This document shows positions 18,348 through 27,655 of a stretch of DNA of 64,000 nucleotides, in pieces. The notes beneath the pieces were generated by a model. That model saw nothing but the letters and a program-made list of their open reading frames with translations, ran no database searches and was not told the origin of the DNA. Source of the DNA: an uncultured Rhodospirillaceae bacterium (lineage in GTDB: Bacteria; Pseudomonadota; Alphaproteobacteria; Rhodospirillales; Magnetospirillaceae); NCBI GenBank assembly GCA_903901915.1, contig CAIUSV010000077.1:1-64000 (forward strand), given 5' to 3'. The first letter of the stretch is position 1. The number at the start of each line of letters is the position of its first letter. The position numbers and the translations under genes were made by a program.

Positions 18348-20612
18348 ATGCAGGCCCTGTTCTCCCGCTTTTCGCTCAAGATCCAGATCGGCTCGCTGGT
18401 CGCGCTGGCCGGGCTGACCCTGGCGGTTCTGATGACGGTGCTGCTGGTCGGGCAATCCGCCTCCGATCGCGCCGCCACCGCCGCCGCCCGGGAGGAGACC
18501 ATCGGGGATCAGGCCTCCGCCCTGGACCGCGCCATGGTCGGCGCGCGGCGCCGCGAGAAGGATTTCCTGCTGCGTAAGGACACCAAATACGTCGGCGAGC
18601 AGGCCGAATCCATCCGTGCCGCCCAGGCGGCGATCGACACCATGGTGACGGCCATGGCCGCCGACGATCCCCGTCGCCAACAGGTCGAAGCCATCCGCAA
18701 GGGCATCGCCGCCTACACCGACGCCTTCCGGCGGGTGGTGGAGGGCCAGAGCCGGGTCGGCCTGACCGAGCAGGACGGCCTGTTGGGCGCCTTGCGCGGT
18801 TCGGTCCATGAGATCGAAACTGCCCTGAAGGCCCATGACGATCTGCGCCTGACCGTGCTTATGCTGATGATGCGGCGCCACGAAAAGGACTTCCTGGCCC
18901 GCCTCGACGCCAAATACGCCGACGAGTTGGATCAGCGGGTCGCCGAGTTCGACAAGGCGCTGACGGGATCGGACATCGCCGCGTCCGAACGCACCGCCCT
19001 GCGCGAGCGGCTGGCGGCCTATCACCGCGACTTCAAGGCCGCCGTTCAGGCCATACTCGGCGTCACCGCCAGCACCAGGGCGCTCAGCGATACATCGTCC
19101 GCCATCCAGCAACCGGTCTGGACCCTGGCGGAAAATGCCCGCAGCGACATGCTGGCGGCCAAGCAGTTGTCCCAGCAGATCGACCAGACCGCCAACCGCA
19201 CCATGACCGCGGTAATGCTGGCCGGCTTCGCCTTCATGGTGGTGATCGGCGGCCTGATCGCCCGCTCGATCTATACCCCCATCAACGCCCTGGCCGACAC
19301 CACCGCGCGCATGGCGGAAGGCGACCTGACGCTGACGGTGCCGGGCGCCGGACGCGGCGACGAGATCGGCAAGATGTCGGCGGCCATGGCGGTTTTCCGT
19401 GAAGCCGCGCTGAAGGCGCGTCAACTGGCCGCCCAGCAGGCGGCGGAGGATCGCCGTAACCGCCGCAAGCTGCAAAGCGAAATCCTCGCCCTGACCAACG
19501 CCATCGACGAAGAGGTCAGCGGTGCCATCTCGGTGGTTTCGACCGAGGCCGAGACCATGACCGGCACCTCGGTCGCCATGGTGGGACTGGTGGAGGAAAG
19601 CCGCAACGGCTCGCGCAGCGCCGCCGGTGCCGCCGAAACCGCCAACGCCAGCGTGGACGCCGTCGCCGCCGCCGCCGAGGAACTGTCCTCTTCGGTGCAG
19701 GAAATCAGCCGGCAGGTGGCGACCTCCAGTCAGGTGGCGGTCGAGGCCGAGGCCGAGGCCGGCAAGGTCAACCAGATCATCCAGGGGCTGGCCGAGGCGG
19801 CACGCAGCGTCGGTGCGGTGGTCAACCTGATCACCGACATCGCCTCGCAAACCAACCTGTTGGCGTTGAACGCCACCATCGAGGCCGCCCGCGCCGGTGA
19901 AGCCGGCAAAGGCTTCGCCGTGGTCGCCAATGAGGTCAAGACCCTGGCCAACCAGACCGGCCGCGCCACCGAGGAGATCGGCCAACAGATCGCCGCCATC
20001 CAGCAGGCCACCGGCGACGCCGTCGGGGCAATCCAGGGCATCGGCAACACCATCGCCCGGATCAACGGCATCAGCGGCTCCATCGCCGCGGCGGTGGAAG
20101 AACAAGCGGCCGCCACCCAGGAGATCGCCCGCTCGGCCCAGGATGCCGCCCGAGGGACCCAGGAAGCAGCCGGCGAAATCGCCACCGTCGCCCAAGCCAT
20201 CGAGGAAACCGGGCGCTGCTCGGGCGAGGTCCAGGGAGCGGCATCCTCCGTCCGTCGCGCCATCGACGCCATGAAGGGCTCGATCGACCAGATCATCCGC
20301 GACAGCTCCGATGCCAACCGGCGCAATACCGAACGCCATACCGTCAATCTGGCCGTGGTGGTAACCATCAACGGGCAACAGAGTCCCTGCCTGCTCCAGG
20401 ATATTGCCCGCGTCGGCACCGGTATCCTGGACCGCCCGTTCAATTGCCCGCGCGGCACAGAATTCACTGTTAACGTGCCAAAGGTTGGGACGTGGACCGG
20501 AACGGTGGTCGCGGTGACGGAACATAACACCCATGCCCGTTTTGAACTGGACGAAGGCCAATCGGGGCAGTTGGATGTCTTACTGGACGGCCGCCGTCGC
20601 ACGGCGTCCTAA
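18348..20612 (+). CDS. chemoreceptor with C-terminal PilZ domain
   Basis: A 754-residue transmembrane methyl-accepting chemotaxis protein. TM1 is at about 12-35. A long, mostly helical periplasmic region runs to about 280. TM2 is near 286-306 and is followed directly by a HAMP domain. The signalling hairpin tip ([20 protein letters not shown]) is near 510. After residue 655 comes a PilZ-like domain: arginines in NRRNTERH, then [10 protein letters not shown] in the place of the D/N-x-S-x-x-G motif. PilZ domains bind cyclic di-GMP, so this receptor could couple c-di-GMP to chemotaxis, as described for Azospirillum Tlp1. I chose the ATG before [10 protein letters not shown] because TM1 follows at once. 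The preceding 156 bases hold only the promoter region. Confidence 0.85.
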   Translation: MQALFSRFSLKIQIGSLVALAGLTLAVLMTVLLVGQSASDRAATAAAREETIGDQASALDRAMVGARRREKDFLLRKDTKYVGEQAESIRAAQAAIDTMVTAMAADDPRRQQVEAIRKGIAAYTDAFRRVVEGQSRVGLTEQDGLLGALRGSVHEIETALKAHDDLRLTVLMLMMRRHEKDFLARLDAKYADELDQRVAEFDKALTGSDIAASERTALRERLAAYHRDFKAAVQAILGVTASTRALSDTSSAIQQPVWTLAENARSDMLAAKQLSQQIDQTANRTMTAVMLAGFAFMVVIGGLIARSIYTPINALADTTARMAEGDLTLTVPGAGRGDEIGKMSAAMAVFREAALKARQLAAQQAAEDRRNRRKLQSEILALTNAIDEEVSGAISVVSTEAETMTGTSVAMVGLVEESRNGSRSAAGAAETANASVDAVAAAAEELSSSVQEISRQVATSSQVAVEAEAEAGKVNQIIQGLAEAARSVGAVVNLITDIASQTNLLALNATIEAARAGEAGKGFAVVANEVKTLANQTGRATEEIGQQIAAIQQATGDAVGAIQGIGNTIARINGISGSIAAAVEEQAAATQEIARSAQDAARGTQEAAGEIATVAQAIEETGRCSGEVQGAASSVRRAIDAMKGSIDQIIRDSSDANRRNTERHTVNLAVVVTINGQQSPCLLQDIARVGTGILDRPFNCPRGTEFTVNVPKVGTWTGTVVAVTEHNTHARFELDEGQSGQLDVLLDGRRRTAS

Positions 20613-20635
20613 AGCAAGTTGGGGGTTGCGTAGCG

Positions 20636-20941
20636 ATGAAGTATCAGATTACGGACTCGAACGGACGTCGTACCCTGGCGTTTCGCGGGCAGTTGACCTT
20701 TGCCGACCGGACGGCCCTTGATCCGGTCATTTCGCAGGCATTGGCCGGCGGCGTGCGCGAGTTGGACGTGGATCTCGAGGCGCTGGACTACATGGATTCC
20801 GCCGGGCTGGGCATGCTGCTCACCCTGCGCGACCGCGCTGGCAAGTCCGGTGCCCAGGTCCGTCTCGCCAAACCGCGCGGCGACGTGAAGGAACTGCTGT
20901 CCCTGGCCTGCTTCGACACGCTTTTCGCCATCGAGAGCTGA
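20636..20941 (+). CDS. STAS-domain anti-sigma factor antagonist
   Basis: A 101-residue single STAS domain of the SpoIIAA/RsbV type. The phosphorylatable serine is S55 in YMDSAGLGMLLTL. In partner-switching systems the unphosphorylated form binds a kinase/anti-sigma protein and the phosphorylated form does not. The next gene, one base away, encodes a protein with both a kinase-like HATPase and a PP2C phosphatase, so the pair likely forms one switch. It follows the chemoreceptor-PilZ gene by 23 bases and is probably in the same operon. Confidence 0.92.
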   Translation: MKYQITDSNGRRTLAFRGQLTFADRTALDPVISQALAGGVRELDVDLEALDYMDSAGLGMLLTLRDRAGKSGAQVRLAKPRGDVKELLSLACFDTLFAIES

Positions 20942-20942
20942 C

Positions 20943-22667
20943 GTGAACCAAATCCCGGCCGTTCTCGACGGCGGGACCCGCATCCTGATCGTCGATGACG
21001 AACGGATGAACCGCACGCTGCTGGAGGTGGCGCTGTCGCGCAGCGGCTACGCCACCGTCACCGCCGAGGACGGCCTGACCGCCTGGGAACTGCTCGACGC
21101 CACCCCCGACGCCTTCGACGTGATCCTGCTTGACCGGCGCATGCCGCGCATGAACGGCATGGAGTTGCTGACCCGCATCCGCGCCGACGACCGGTTGAAA
21201 TATCTGCCGGTGGTCATGCAGACCGCCTCGACCTCCACCGAGGACGTGGTCGAAGGCATCAAGGCCGGGGTGTTCTATTACCTCGCCAAGCCGCTGAACC
21301 TGCAACTGATGCTGTCGGTGGTGGCTCAGGCGGTGGACGAGCGCCAGCTTCTGCGCCGGTTACAGGACGATCTGGCCAAGCACAGCATCGCGCTGACCCT
21401 GCTCGATACCGGGGTCTTCCACTTCCGCACCCCCGAGGAAGGCAACATGCTGGCGGTGGCGTTAGCCCATATTTGTCCGGGGTCGCGCAACCTGATGGTC
21501 GGCCTTTCGGAAATCTTCACCAACGCGGTCGAACACGGCAACCTTTCCATCAAGTTCCAGGAGAAGTCGAGACTGCTGGAAGAACAGCGCTGGTCCGACG
21601 AGATCGCCCGGCGGCTGACCCTGCCGGAATACGCCGGCCGGCGGGCAAGCGTGACGGTGGAGCGGCAGGCGGACCGGGTCAACTTCATCGTCTGCGACCA
21701 GGGTGAAGGCTTTGAATGGCGCGATTACATGGATATCCAGCCCGCCCGCGCCTTCTCCGCCCATGGCCGCGGCATCGCCATGGCCCGGCGCATGTGTTTC
21801 GACCGGATGGAATACCGGGGACGGGGCAACGAGGTGGTCTGCACGGTGTACACCCCCACCGCCACCGCCACTCCACCGACGGAACCGCCGGCGCCAACCT
21901 TCGACGGTGGCGAATTCACCTGTGACATGGCGCTGGCCCGCACCATGCAGGCCGGCCTGCTGCCGTCGGACCGGACCCTGGCCGAGCTGGAACATGGCAC
22001 CCGGCTCCGCATCAGCGGCGTATTCCATCCCTCAACCGATGTCGGCGGCGATATCTGGGGGGTCATCCCGCTCGATCGCCACCGGGTGGCGATCTATCTC
22101 GCCGACTTTTCCGGACACGGGGTCACCGCCGCCCTCAACACCTTTCGCCTCGACACGTTGATCAGACACATGCGCGCGGATCAGGATAAACCGGCAGACT
22201 ACATGACTCGGCTTAATCGCGAGATGAGCCGCCTGCTGCCGGTGGGGCATTTCTGCGCCATGCTGTACGGCGTGGTCGATACCCGCATTTCGCAGTTCAC
22301 CTACGCCGCCGCCGCCGCATCGCGGCCGCTGGTGATGAATCTGTCCAGCCGCGAGGTGTCCCAGGGCGACGGCAAGGGCCTGCCACTTGGCATAAGCCCG
22401 TCAGCGGTTTACGAGCCGCGCAGTTTGTCGTTCCCGCCCGGTTCGCTTTTATTCCTCTATTCGGACGCCCTCGCCGAGGCCAGGAGAGCCGACGACAAGG
22501 CCATCGGTTGTCCCGGCGTCGCCAGACTGTTGCCTAGGATGGTAGAGGACGGAAGCGCTACCGACGCGGTTTCGCTGGTCGAGGCGATCTTGCATTCGTC
22601 GGGCGACACCGCCCGCGTCAACGACGACTTGACGGCGGTCTGCTGCCTGCGTGCCGCCGACGGCTGA
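20943..22667 (+). CDS. response regulator with HATPase and PP2C (SpoIIE) domains
   Basis: A 574-residue three-domain regulator. Residues 15-135 are a receiver domain: acidic pair in IVDDER, phosphoacceptor D64 in [11 protein letters not shown], and the conserved Lys in LAKPL. Residues 150-300 are a serine-kinase-type HATPase related to SpoIIAB/RsbW ([15 protein letters not shown], then CDQGEGFEW). Residues 330-570 are a PP2C/SpoIIE phosphatase ([43 protein letters not shown]). Opposing kinase and phosphatase modules in one chain, gated by a receiver, make it a candidate master switch for the STAS protein encoded just before. Translation probably starts at the GTG two bases after the STAS stop codon. 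Confidence 0.9.
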   Translation: MNQIPAVLDGGTRILIVDDERMNRTLLEVALSRSGYATVTAEDGLTAWELLDATPDAFDVILLDRRMPRMNGMELLTRIRADDRLKYLPVVMQTASTSTEDVVEGIKAGVFYYLAKPLNLQLMLSVVAQAVDERQLLRRLQDDLAKHSIALTLLDTGVFHFRTPEEGNMLAVALAHICPGSRNLMVGLSEIFTNAVEHGNLSIKFQEKSRLLEEQRWSDEIARRLTLPEYAGRRASVTVERQADRVNFIVCDQGEGFEWRDYMDIQPARAFSAHGRGIAMARRMCFDRMEYRGRGNEVVCTVYTPTATATPPTEPPAPTFDGGEFTCDMALARTMQAGLLPSDRTLAELEHGTRLRISGVFHPSTDVGGDIWGVIPLDRHRVAIYLADFSGHGVTAALNTFRLDTLIRHMRADQDKPADYMTRLNREMSRLLPVGHFCAMLYGVVDTRISQFTYAAAAASRPLVMNLSSREVSQGDGKGLPLGISPSAVYEPRSLSFPPGSLLFLYSDALAEARRADDKAIGCPGVARLLPRMVEDGSATDAVSLVEAILHSSGDTARVNDDLTAVCCLRAADG

Positions 22668-22777
22668 GCCGGAAAACGACAGCCATTGGTCGCACCACCG
22701 ATTCCGCTGCAATGTCGATTGCCCCGCCAGCGCGTCCCCCTTACACTGCTGCGTTCCTCCTTCCCGCGAGAGAAACC

Positions 22778-23074
22778 ATGTCTGATCAAGATCGCATCAT
22801 CGAGTTGACCGCCGCCCTCGCCGACGTGGTTTCGCGCAAGGTAGAGGAAATCAAGAAGGTGACGGGCACCACTCGTATTCTCGCCCTCAACGCCCTGATC
22901 GAGGCGGCCCGCGCCGGCGAGGCCGGCAAGGGCTTCGCCGTGGTCGCCGGCGAGGTCAAGCACGTCTCGGAAAGCATCGACGGCATCACCCAGTCGCTTG
23001 AGGCGGAGATGGGGGCGGCGGTCGAGGAACTGAGCAGACTGGCCACCAACATGCGAGCCGAGGCCCAACAGTAA
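22778..23074 (+). CDS. mini methyl-accepting chemotaxis-like protein (98 aa)
   Basis: This 98-residue cytoplasmic protein consists almost only of the chemoreceptor hairpin tip: [18 protein letters not shown] followed by [20 protein letters not shown], with short flanking helices. It has no sensor, membrane, HAMP or full adaptation region. The tip is the part of a receptor that contacts CheA and CheW, so the protein might join, cap or compete with receptor arrays. It lies 110 bases downstream of the REC-HATPase-PP2C gene. Start choice: MSDQDRII at 22778, since the longer upstream frame is proline-rich and unlike the family. Confidence 0.82.
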   Translation: MSDQDRIIELTAALADVVSRKVEEIKKVTGTTRILALNALIEAARAGEAGKGFAVVAGEVKHVSESIDGITQSLEAEMGAAVEELSRLATNMRAEAQQ

Positions 23075-23094
23075 AGCCATCGGAAGGCGGGCCG

Positions 23095-24720
23095 TTGCGC
23101 CTCATCCTCCCTGTTCTCGCCCTCATCGCCGCCCTGCTGCTGAGCCGTCCGGCCACGGCCGGGCTGGACGAGGGTTTGACCGCCTATCAGCGCCATGACT
23201 GGATCGCCGCCGCCGCCGAATTCCGGCCGCTGGCCGCTGGCGGCAATGCCGCCGCCCAGGCCCGCCTCGGCCATATGCTGCTGTTCGGTCTGGGCGTGCC
23301 GCGCGACGATACCGAGGGGTTGAAGCTGCTCAATGCCGCCGCCGCCGCCGGTGACCCGTTGGGGCAGCACTGGCTTGGCAGCATCCACTCGCTTGGACGC
23401 AGCGTGCCGAAGGATCAGGCCGCCGCGCTGATGTGGCTTGGCCGCGCCGCTGATCAGGGCTATCCCGACAGCCTGCACGCCCTGGGCGAGATTTATTTCA
23501 ACGGAATCGGCATCACCAAGGACGAAGCCAAGGCGATCGAATTCTATCGTCGCGCCGCCGACAAGGGTTTGCCGATAAGCCTGGAGAAGCTGGCTGAACT
23601 CAACTGGAACGGCCGCGCCATGCCGGCCGATCGGGCCAAGGCGGTGGAATTCGCCCGACGGGCGGCCCAGGCCAACCGACCCTTCGCCCAGTTCATTCTC
23701 GGTCTGGCGCTGCTGACCGGTGACGGCACCACCAAGGACCCGGCCCAGGCCGCCATGTGGTTCCGCCGCGCCGCCGATCAGGGCTTTCCCCAGGCACAGC
23801 ACAATCTCGGCGCCATGTACGCCAACGGCATGGGCATCGGCAAAAATCTGGCCGAGGGCTATTTCTGGCTGGCGCTGTCGGCGGAACGGGCCCCGGCCAA
23901 CCTCAAGGCCACCTACGAGAAGGAACGCGAGACGGTCGCCGCCCTGCTTCCCCCGGCCGAGGCGGGGTTGATCCGCCAGAAGGTGGCGGCCTGGAAGCCG
24001 GCGCAACCCGGCGCCCCCTTGGCGGCAACACCCGGCGCCACCGCCTCGGGACCGTCGTCGTCCCCCCCTCCGCCGGGTCAACCCGGCCGGGTTTCCATGG
24101 GCTCCGGCTTTCTGGTCAGCCGGGATGGCAGTGTCCTGACCAACGCGCATGTGGTCGAACAATGCAGCGGCATCACCATCCAGCCGCTGGATGGGCCACC
24201 GGTGGCGGCGACACTGGCGGCGAAGGATGCGGTCAACGATCTGGCGCTGCTCAAAGCCGGCCTGCGAACCGGCGATATCGCCCGCTTCCGCCAGGACCGC
24301 CCGCTTCGCTCGGGCGACGAGGTGGTGGTGGTGGGATTTCCGCTGTCCAACCTGCTCTCGCGCGAGGCCAACGTCACCTCCGGCGTCATCAGCGCCATGG
24401 CCGGCATCCGCGGCGACCAGCGCCACTACCAGATCACCGCGCCGGTGCAGAAGGGCAATTCCGGTGGCCCGCTCGCCGACATGAGCGGCAATGTGGTCGG
24501 CATCGTCGCGTCCAAACTGAACGCCATGAAGATCGCCGGACAATACGGCGATCTGCCGCAGAACATCAACTTCGCCATCAAGGCGGAACTGGCCCGCAAG
24601 TTCCTCGAAGACCATAATGTCGGCTACGAGACGGCACCGGCCAACCGGCAGCTGTCGTCGGCCGACGTCGGCGAGCGCATCAAACGCGTCACCGTCTTCG
24701 TCGAGTGCAAGATCAATTAG
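23095..24720 (+). CDS. exported Sel1-repeat / trypsin-like serine protease
   Basis: A 541-residue protein with a signal peptide (LILPVLALIAALLLSRPATA, cleavage after about residue 23). About seven Sel1-type repeats (YFNGIGITKDEAKAIEFYRRAA and relatives) run to residue 290, then a proline-rich linker and a chymotrypsin-fold protease. The catalytic triad is visible: H352 in TNAHVV, D382 in VNDLALL and S456 in GNSGGPL. No PDZ domain or CXXCH motif is present, which separates it from HtrA proteins and from MamE/MamO. It probably works in the periplasm, with the repeats binding partners. TTG is the likely start, with GGAAGG upstream. Its stop codon is one base from the stop of the opposing kinase gene. 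Confidence 0.85.
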   Translation: MRLILPVLALIAALLLSRPATAGLDEGLTAYQRHDWIAAAAEFRPLAAGGNAAAQARLGHMLLFGLGVPRDDTEGLKLLNAAAAAGDPLGQHWLGSIHSLGRSVPKDQAAALMWLGRAADQGYPDSLHALGEIYFNGIGITKDEAKAIEFYRRAADKGLPISLEKLAELNWNGRAMPADRAKAVEFARRAAQANRPFAQFILGLALLTGDGTTKDPAQAAMWFRRAADQGFPQAQHNLGAMYANGMGIGKNLAEGYFWLALSAERAPANLKATYEKERETVAALLPPAEAGLIRQKVAAWKPAQPGAPLAATPGATASGPSSSPPPPGQPGRVSMGSGFLVSRDGSVLTNAHVVEQCSGITIQPLDGPPVAATLAAKDAVNDLALLKAGLRTGDIARFRQDRPLRSGDEVVVVGFPLSNLLSREANVTSGVISAMAGIRGDQRHYQITAPVQKGNSGGPLADMSGNVVGIVASKLNAMKIAGQYGDLPQNINFAIKAELARKFLEDHNVGYETAPANRQLSSADVGERIKRVTVFVECKIN

Positions 24721-24721
24721 A

Positions 24722-26143
24722 TCAGGCCGCTCCGGCGGCGGCGGACGCGCCCCCGTCGGCCCGTTCCAACTCGCCGGCGAAAGGCAGCCCCACGGTAACC
24801 GCGGTCCCCCTTCCCTTGCTGCTGTCGATGGCAAGACGGCCGCCGTGTAGTTCGACGAAGGCGCGAACCAGCGGCAGGCCGAGCCCGGTGCCCTCGTAAC
24901 GGCGAGACAAACCGCCGTCCACCTGTCGGAACGGTTCCATCGCCACCACGACCTCGTCATCGCTCATACCGATACCGGTATCGCGCACGATGAAGCAGAT
25001 TTCTTCGGCCTCGGCCCTGATCTCGACCTCGACCTCGCCTCCCTCGGGCGTGAACTTGACGGCGTTGGACAGAAGGTTGACCAGTATCTGCAATACCCGC
25101 CGCCGGTCGGCCCATAGCAGCGGGACCGGATCACCTCTGCGGATGGAAAGGTGAAGGCCACCCATTTCGGCGCGCCCCTCGACGATATTCACCGCCGCCG
25201 CCACCACTTCGCCGGGATCGACCTCGGAAAACTGGTGGTCCATCTGGCCGGACTCGATCTTGGCAATGTCCAAGATGTCGTTGATCACCGCCAGCAGGTG
25301 GCGACCCGCCGACAGGACGTCGTCAGCATAGTCACGATAGCGGGGGGTACCCATCGGTCCGAACATCTCGCGCGCCATCACCTCGGAAAAGCCGATGATG
25401 GCGTTGAGCGGCGTGCGCAATTCGTGACTGACGTTGGCGAGAAACTCGCTCTTGGCCCGACTGGCAAGGTCGGCCTGCTCCTTGGCGGCGACCAGTTCCC
25501 GTTTGGCGCGGACATGCTCGGCGATTTCGGACCTCAGCGCCTCGGTTCTGAGATGAACACGCCGTTCCAGACTTTCGTTGACCATCTGGAGCATACGTTC
25601 CGCCGCGACCCGGGCGGTGATGTCGCTACCGTACAGATTGACCACCCCGGCCCCCGGAAGCGGCACCAGCATGATCGACAAGATACGGTCGCCGACGGTG
25701 ACATCGATCTCGCGGCGAAGACCGGATGCCAACGCCTCGGCAACGGCCGTCCGCCACTCGCCCGGGACCTTCTCCCCCGGCGTTGTGCCCCACGACTGCA
25801 ACAGTCGCTCGCTGGCCTGATTGGCATGAACGACGAGTCCTTCGGAATCGACCCGCATCACCGGTTGGGGATTTTGCGACGGGAACTGAGCCAGGACGGC
25901 GACTTCCTTTTCCGCCGATCGGCGCCGGGCCACCTGGGCGCGCAAGATGGCAATCAGTCTGGCGGCATAGGCAAGCAGAACAAGAATTGCCCCGCCGGCC
26001 GCCAACACCACCGCACGTTCGCGCGGCGAGTCGAGCGACCACCACGCCGCCGCCAGCGGAAGCACGCCCATGAGGGGCAACACAAACGCCGCCGGAACGA
26101 ACCCGACGCGCTTGGCACCCATTCTATCCGATCCTGTCTCCAT
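24722..26143 (-). CDS. membrane-associated PAS-type sensor histidine kinase
   Basis: A 473-residue hybrid-free kinase. Two hydrophobic segments lie close together at about 12-65 (VGFVPAAFVLPLMGVLPL, then VVLAAGGAILVLLAYAA). A PAS-like region at about 85-190 follows, then a coiled linker, and the dimerisation domain with the phosphoacceptor H240 in NVSHELRTPLNAIIGF. The ATP-binding part has N in NLLSNAVKF, G1 in DTGIGM and G2 in GTGLGLPLV. No receiver domain is attached and no response regulator is adjacent; the REC-HATPase-PP2C protein 2 kb away is a possible partner. The ATG at 26143 follows a strong GGGAGGGG. Confidence 0.9.
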   Translation of the reverse strand: METGSDRMGAKRVGFVPAAFVLPLMGVLPLAAAWWSLDSPRERAVVLAAGGAILVLLAYAARLIAILRAQVARRRSAEKEVAVLAQFPSQNPQPVMRVDSEGLVVHANQASERLLQSWGTTPGEKVPGEWRTAVAEALASGLRREIDVTVGDRILSIMLVPLPGAGVVNLYGSDITARVAAERMLQMVNESLERRVHLRTEALRSEIAEHVRAKRELVAAKEQADLASRAKSEFLANVSHELRTPLNAIIGFSEVMAREMFGPMGTPRYRDYADDVLSAGRHLLAVINDILDIAKIESGQMDHQFSEVDPGEVVAAAVNIVEGRAEMGGLHLSIRRGDPVPLLWADRRRVLQILVNLLSNAVKFTPEGGEVEVEIRAEAEEICFIVRDTGIGMSDDEVVVAMEPFRQVDGGLSRRYEGTGLGLPLVRAFVELHGGRLAIDSSKGRGTAVTVGLPFAGELERADGGASAAAGAA

Positions 26144-26311
26144 CGCCCCTCCCTCGCGGAGCCCGAGCGCATTCCGACGACGGCACAACTTCGTACCTGG
26201 GGATGGCGATCCCCGGTCGCCAGAGGGTTCGCAAAAATATTCGTCCTCGGCTATTCGACGCATCCCGGCAATGCTAGGCTTGCCTTTGGCAATCACCCTG
26301 GAGCCCCGCCT

Positions 26312-26794
26312 TTGAGCTATCGCCGCGACGGCATCACTGCCGGCCATCCCGCGACCCTGGCCGCCACTTGGTTCGGGGCAGGACTGTTGCCCCGGGCGCC
26401 AGGGACCTGGGGGTCGGCGGCCGCCCTGCCCTTTGCCTGGGTTCTGGTCTGGGCCGGTGGGCCACGCCTGCTGCTGGCGGCGGCGGCGGCGTGCTTTCTG
26501 GTCGGCTGGTGGGCGGCTGCGGTCTATGTGCGGCGCACCGGCGTCGATGACCCCGGCGAGGTAGTGATCGACGAGGTCGCCGGTCAGTGGCTGGTGCTGG
26601 CGGCGGCACCGCTCCACCCCTTGGCCTATCTCGTCGGCTTTGCCCTGTTTCGCCTGTTCGACGTCTGGAAGCCGTGGCCGGTGAGCTGGGCGGATCGCAC
26701 CATCGGCGGCGGCCTGGGGGTGATGGTTGACGACATCCTCGCCGCCCTCTACGGCCTGCTCGGCATGGCGGCCTTTGCCGTCTGGTGGGAATAG
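26312..26794 (+). CDS. pgpA: phosphatidylglycerophosphatase A
   Basis: An inner-membrane phosphatase of 160 residues that converts phosphatidylglycerophosphate to phosphatidylglycerol. The family opening is visible (LAATWFGAGLLPRAPGTWGS). The acidic motif DPGEVVIDEVAGQW lies near residue 85, and FRLFDVWKPWPVSW near 115. Several hydrophobic helices span the membrane. I place the start at the TTG with GGAG eight bases upstream, giving the usual family length; no ATG or GTG fits. The next gene begins two bases after its stop, so the two are likely co-transcribed. Confidence 0.9.
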   Translation: MSYRRDGITAGHPATLAATWFGAGLLPRAPGTWGSAAALPFAWVLVWAGGPRLLLAAAAACFLVGWWAAAVYVRRTGVDDPGEVVIDEVAGQWLVLAAAPLHPLAYLVGFALFRLFDVWKPWPVSWADRTIGGGLGVMVDDILAALYGLLGMAAFAVWWE

Positions 26795-26796
26795 CC

Positions 26797-27291
26797 ATGC
26801 CGACGTCCGAGCTTATCGCCAAGGCCGCCGAGGTGCTGGAAACGTTCCGTCTGGCCGGGCTGCGGCTGGCCACCGCCGAATCGTGCACCGGCGGGATGGT
26901 GGCCTCCGCCCTGACCGCCGTCGCCGGGTCGTCGGCGGTGGTCGAACGCGGCTTCGTCACCTATTCCAACGAAGCCAAGACCGAAATGCTGGGTGTGGCG
27001 GCGGATTTGATCGCCGCCCATGGCGCGGTCAGCGAGGCGGTGGCCCGCGCCATGGCCGAAGGCGCCATCGCTCATTCCCACGCCGACGTGGCGGTGGCCG
27101 TCACCGGCATCGCCGGGCCTGGGGGCGGCAGCGCCGACAAACCGGTCGGGCTGGTGCATTTCGCCCGCGCCGCCCGGGACGGCGCGACCATCCATCGCCG
27201 CGAGGTGTTCACCGGCGACCGCGACGCCGTCAGATGCCAGGCTGCGGCGACGGCATTGGCGCTGCTGCCGCAGCAGCCACCACCGACCTGA
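26797..27291 (+). CDS. pncC: CinA C-terminal family, nicotinamide-nucleotide amidohydrolase
   Basis: A stand-alone CinA C-terminal domain of about 164 residues. LRLATAESCTGGMVASALT is at the N-terminus, followed by RGFVTYSNEAKTEMLGV and AVTGIAGPGGGSADKPVGLV. Members deamidate NMN to nicotinate mononucleotide in NAD recycling. An in-frame ATG 12 bases earlier, inside the pgpA stop region, is the alternative start. The 3' end overlaps an opposing small gene by about 60 bases. Confidence 0.9.
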   Translation: MPTSELIAKAAEVLETFRLAGLRLATAESCTGGMVASALTAVAGSSAVVERGFVTYSNEAKTEMLGVAADLIAAHGAVSEAVARAMAEGAIAHSHADVAVAVTGIAGPGGGSADKPVGLVHFARAARDGATIHRREVFTGDRDAVRCQAAATALALLPQQPPPT

Positions 27292-27562
27292 GGATCGCCA
27301 GCGGCACGGTGGGGGCGTCCGACGTGATCCGAACGCCATTATTGGTCAGGGCGGCATAAGGAAACATCCCGGTGACACCGAAGCCAAGATGCAGGCTCCA
27401 CCCCGGCAGGGCGGCGGCGACCAGATCGCGGGCAGCCTCCACCGAGCCGGTGAACTCGGCCACCGGCCGGGCGAATGCCTCGGCCAACGCCCTGTCCAGA
27501 GCGGCATCGGCACCGGTGGCCGCCAGCAACCTTCGTTCGAGATCGTGCCAACACAGTTCCAT
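27230..27562 (-). CDS. hypothetical protein (110 aa), possibly phage ABA-sandwich-like
   Basis: A soluble 110-residue protein with an N-terminal helical part (LDRALAEAFARPVAEF) and a pattern TGSVEAARDLVAAALPGW, later APTVPLAILRSVV. This resembles small phage-type ABA-sandwich domain proteins, in which a date-like SIDAAxxLV segment is followed by Trp and by an A-PxxAI-RA end. The resemblance is from memory and the function is unknown. It is convergent with pncC and overlaps its last 60 bases, a point against either a wrong strand or a wrong stop. Confidence 0.6.
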   Translation of the reverse strand: MELCWHDLERRLLAATGADAALDRALAEAFARPVAEFTGSVEAARDLVAAALPGWSLHLGFGVTGMFPYAALTNNGVRITSDAPTVPLAILRSVVAAAAAAPMPSPQPGI

Positions 27563-27655
27563 GACCGAGACGAATAATCCCGAAACCCGGCGCTGTCACG
27601 CACGGATGGACTCGTCTGGGGCCGTCACCGTATCCTTTGGCGGCAACAAGGAGTG

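Noticed and set aside
15075-20561. A minus-strand open frame of more than 1800 codons opposite dnaE2 and the chemoreceptor gene
   Set aside because: It is a shadow caused by high third-position GC. The plus strand carries clear DnaE2 and receptor motifs, and the minus translation is Gly/Asp/His-rich without domains.
23095-24720. The protease considered as a MamE or MamO homologue
   Set aside because: It lacks PDZ domains and CXXCH haem motifs and has Sel1 repeats instead.
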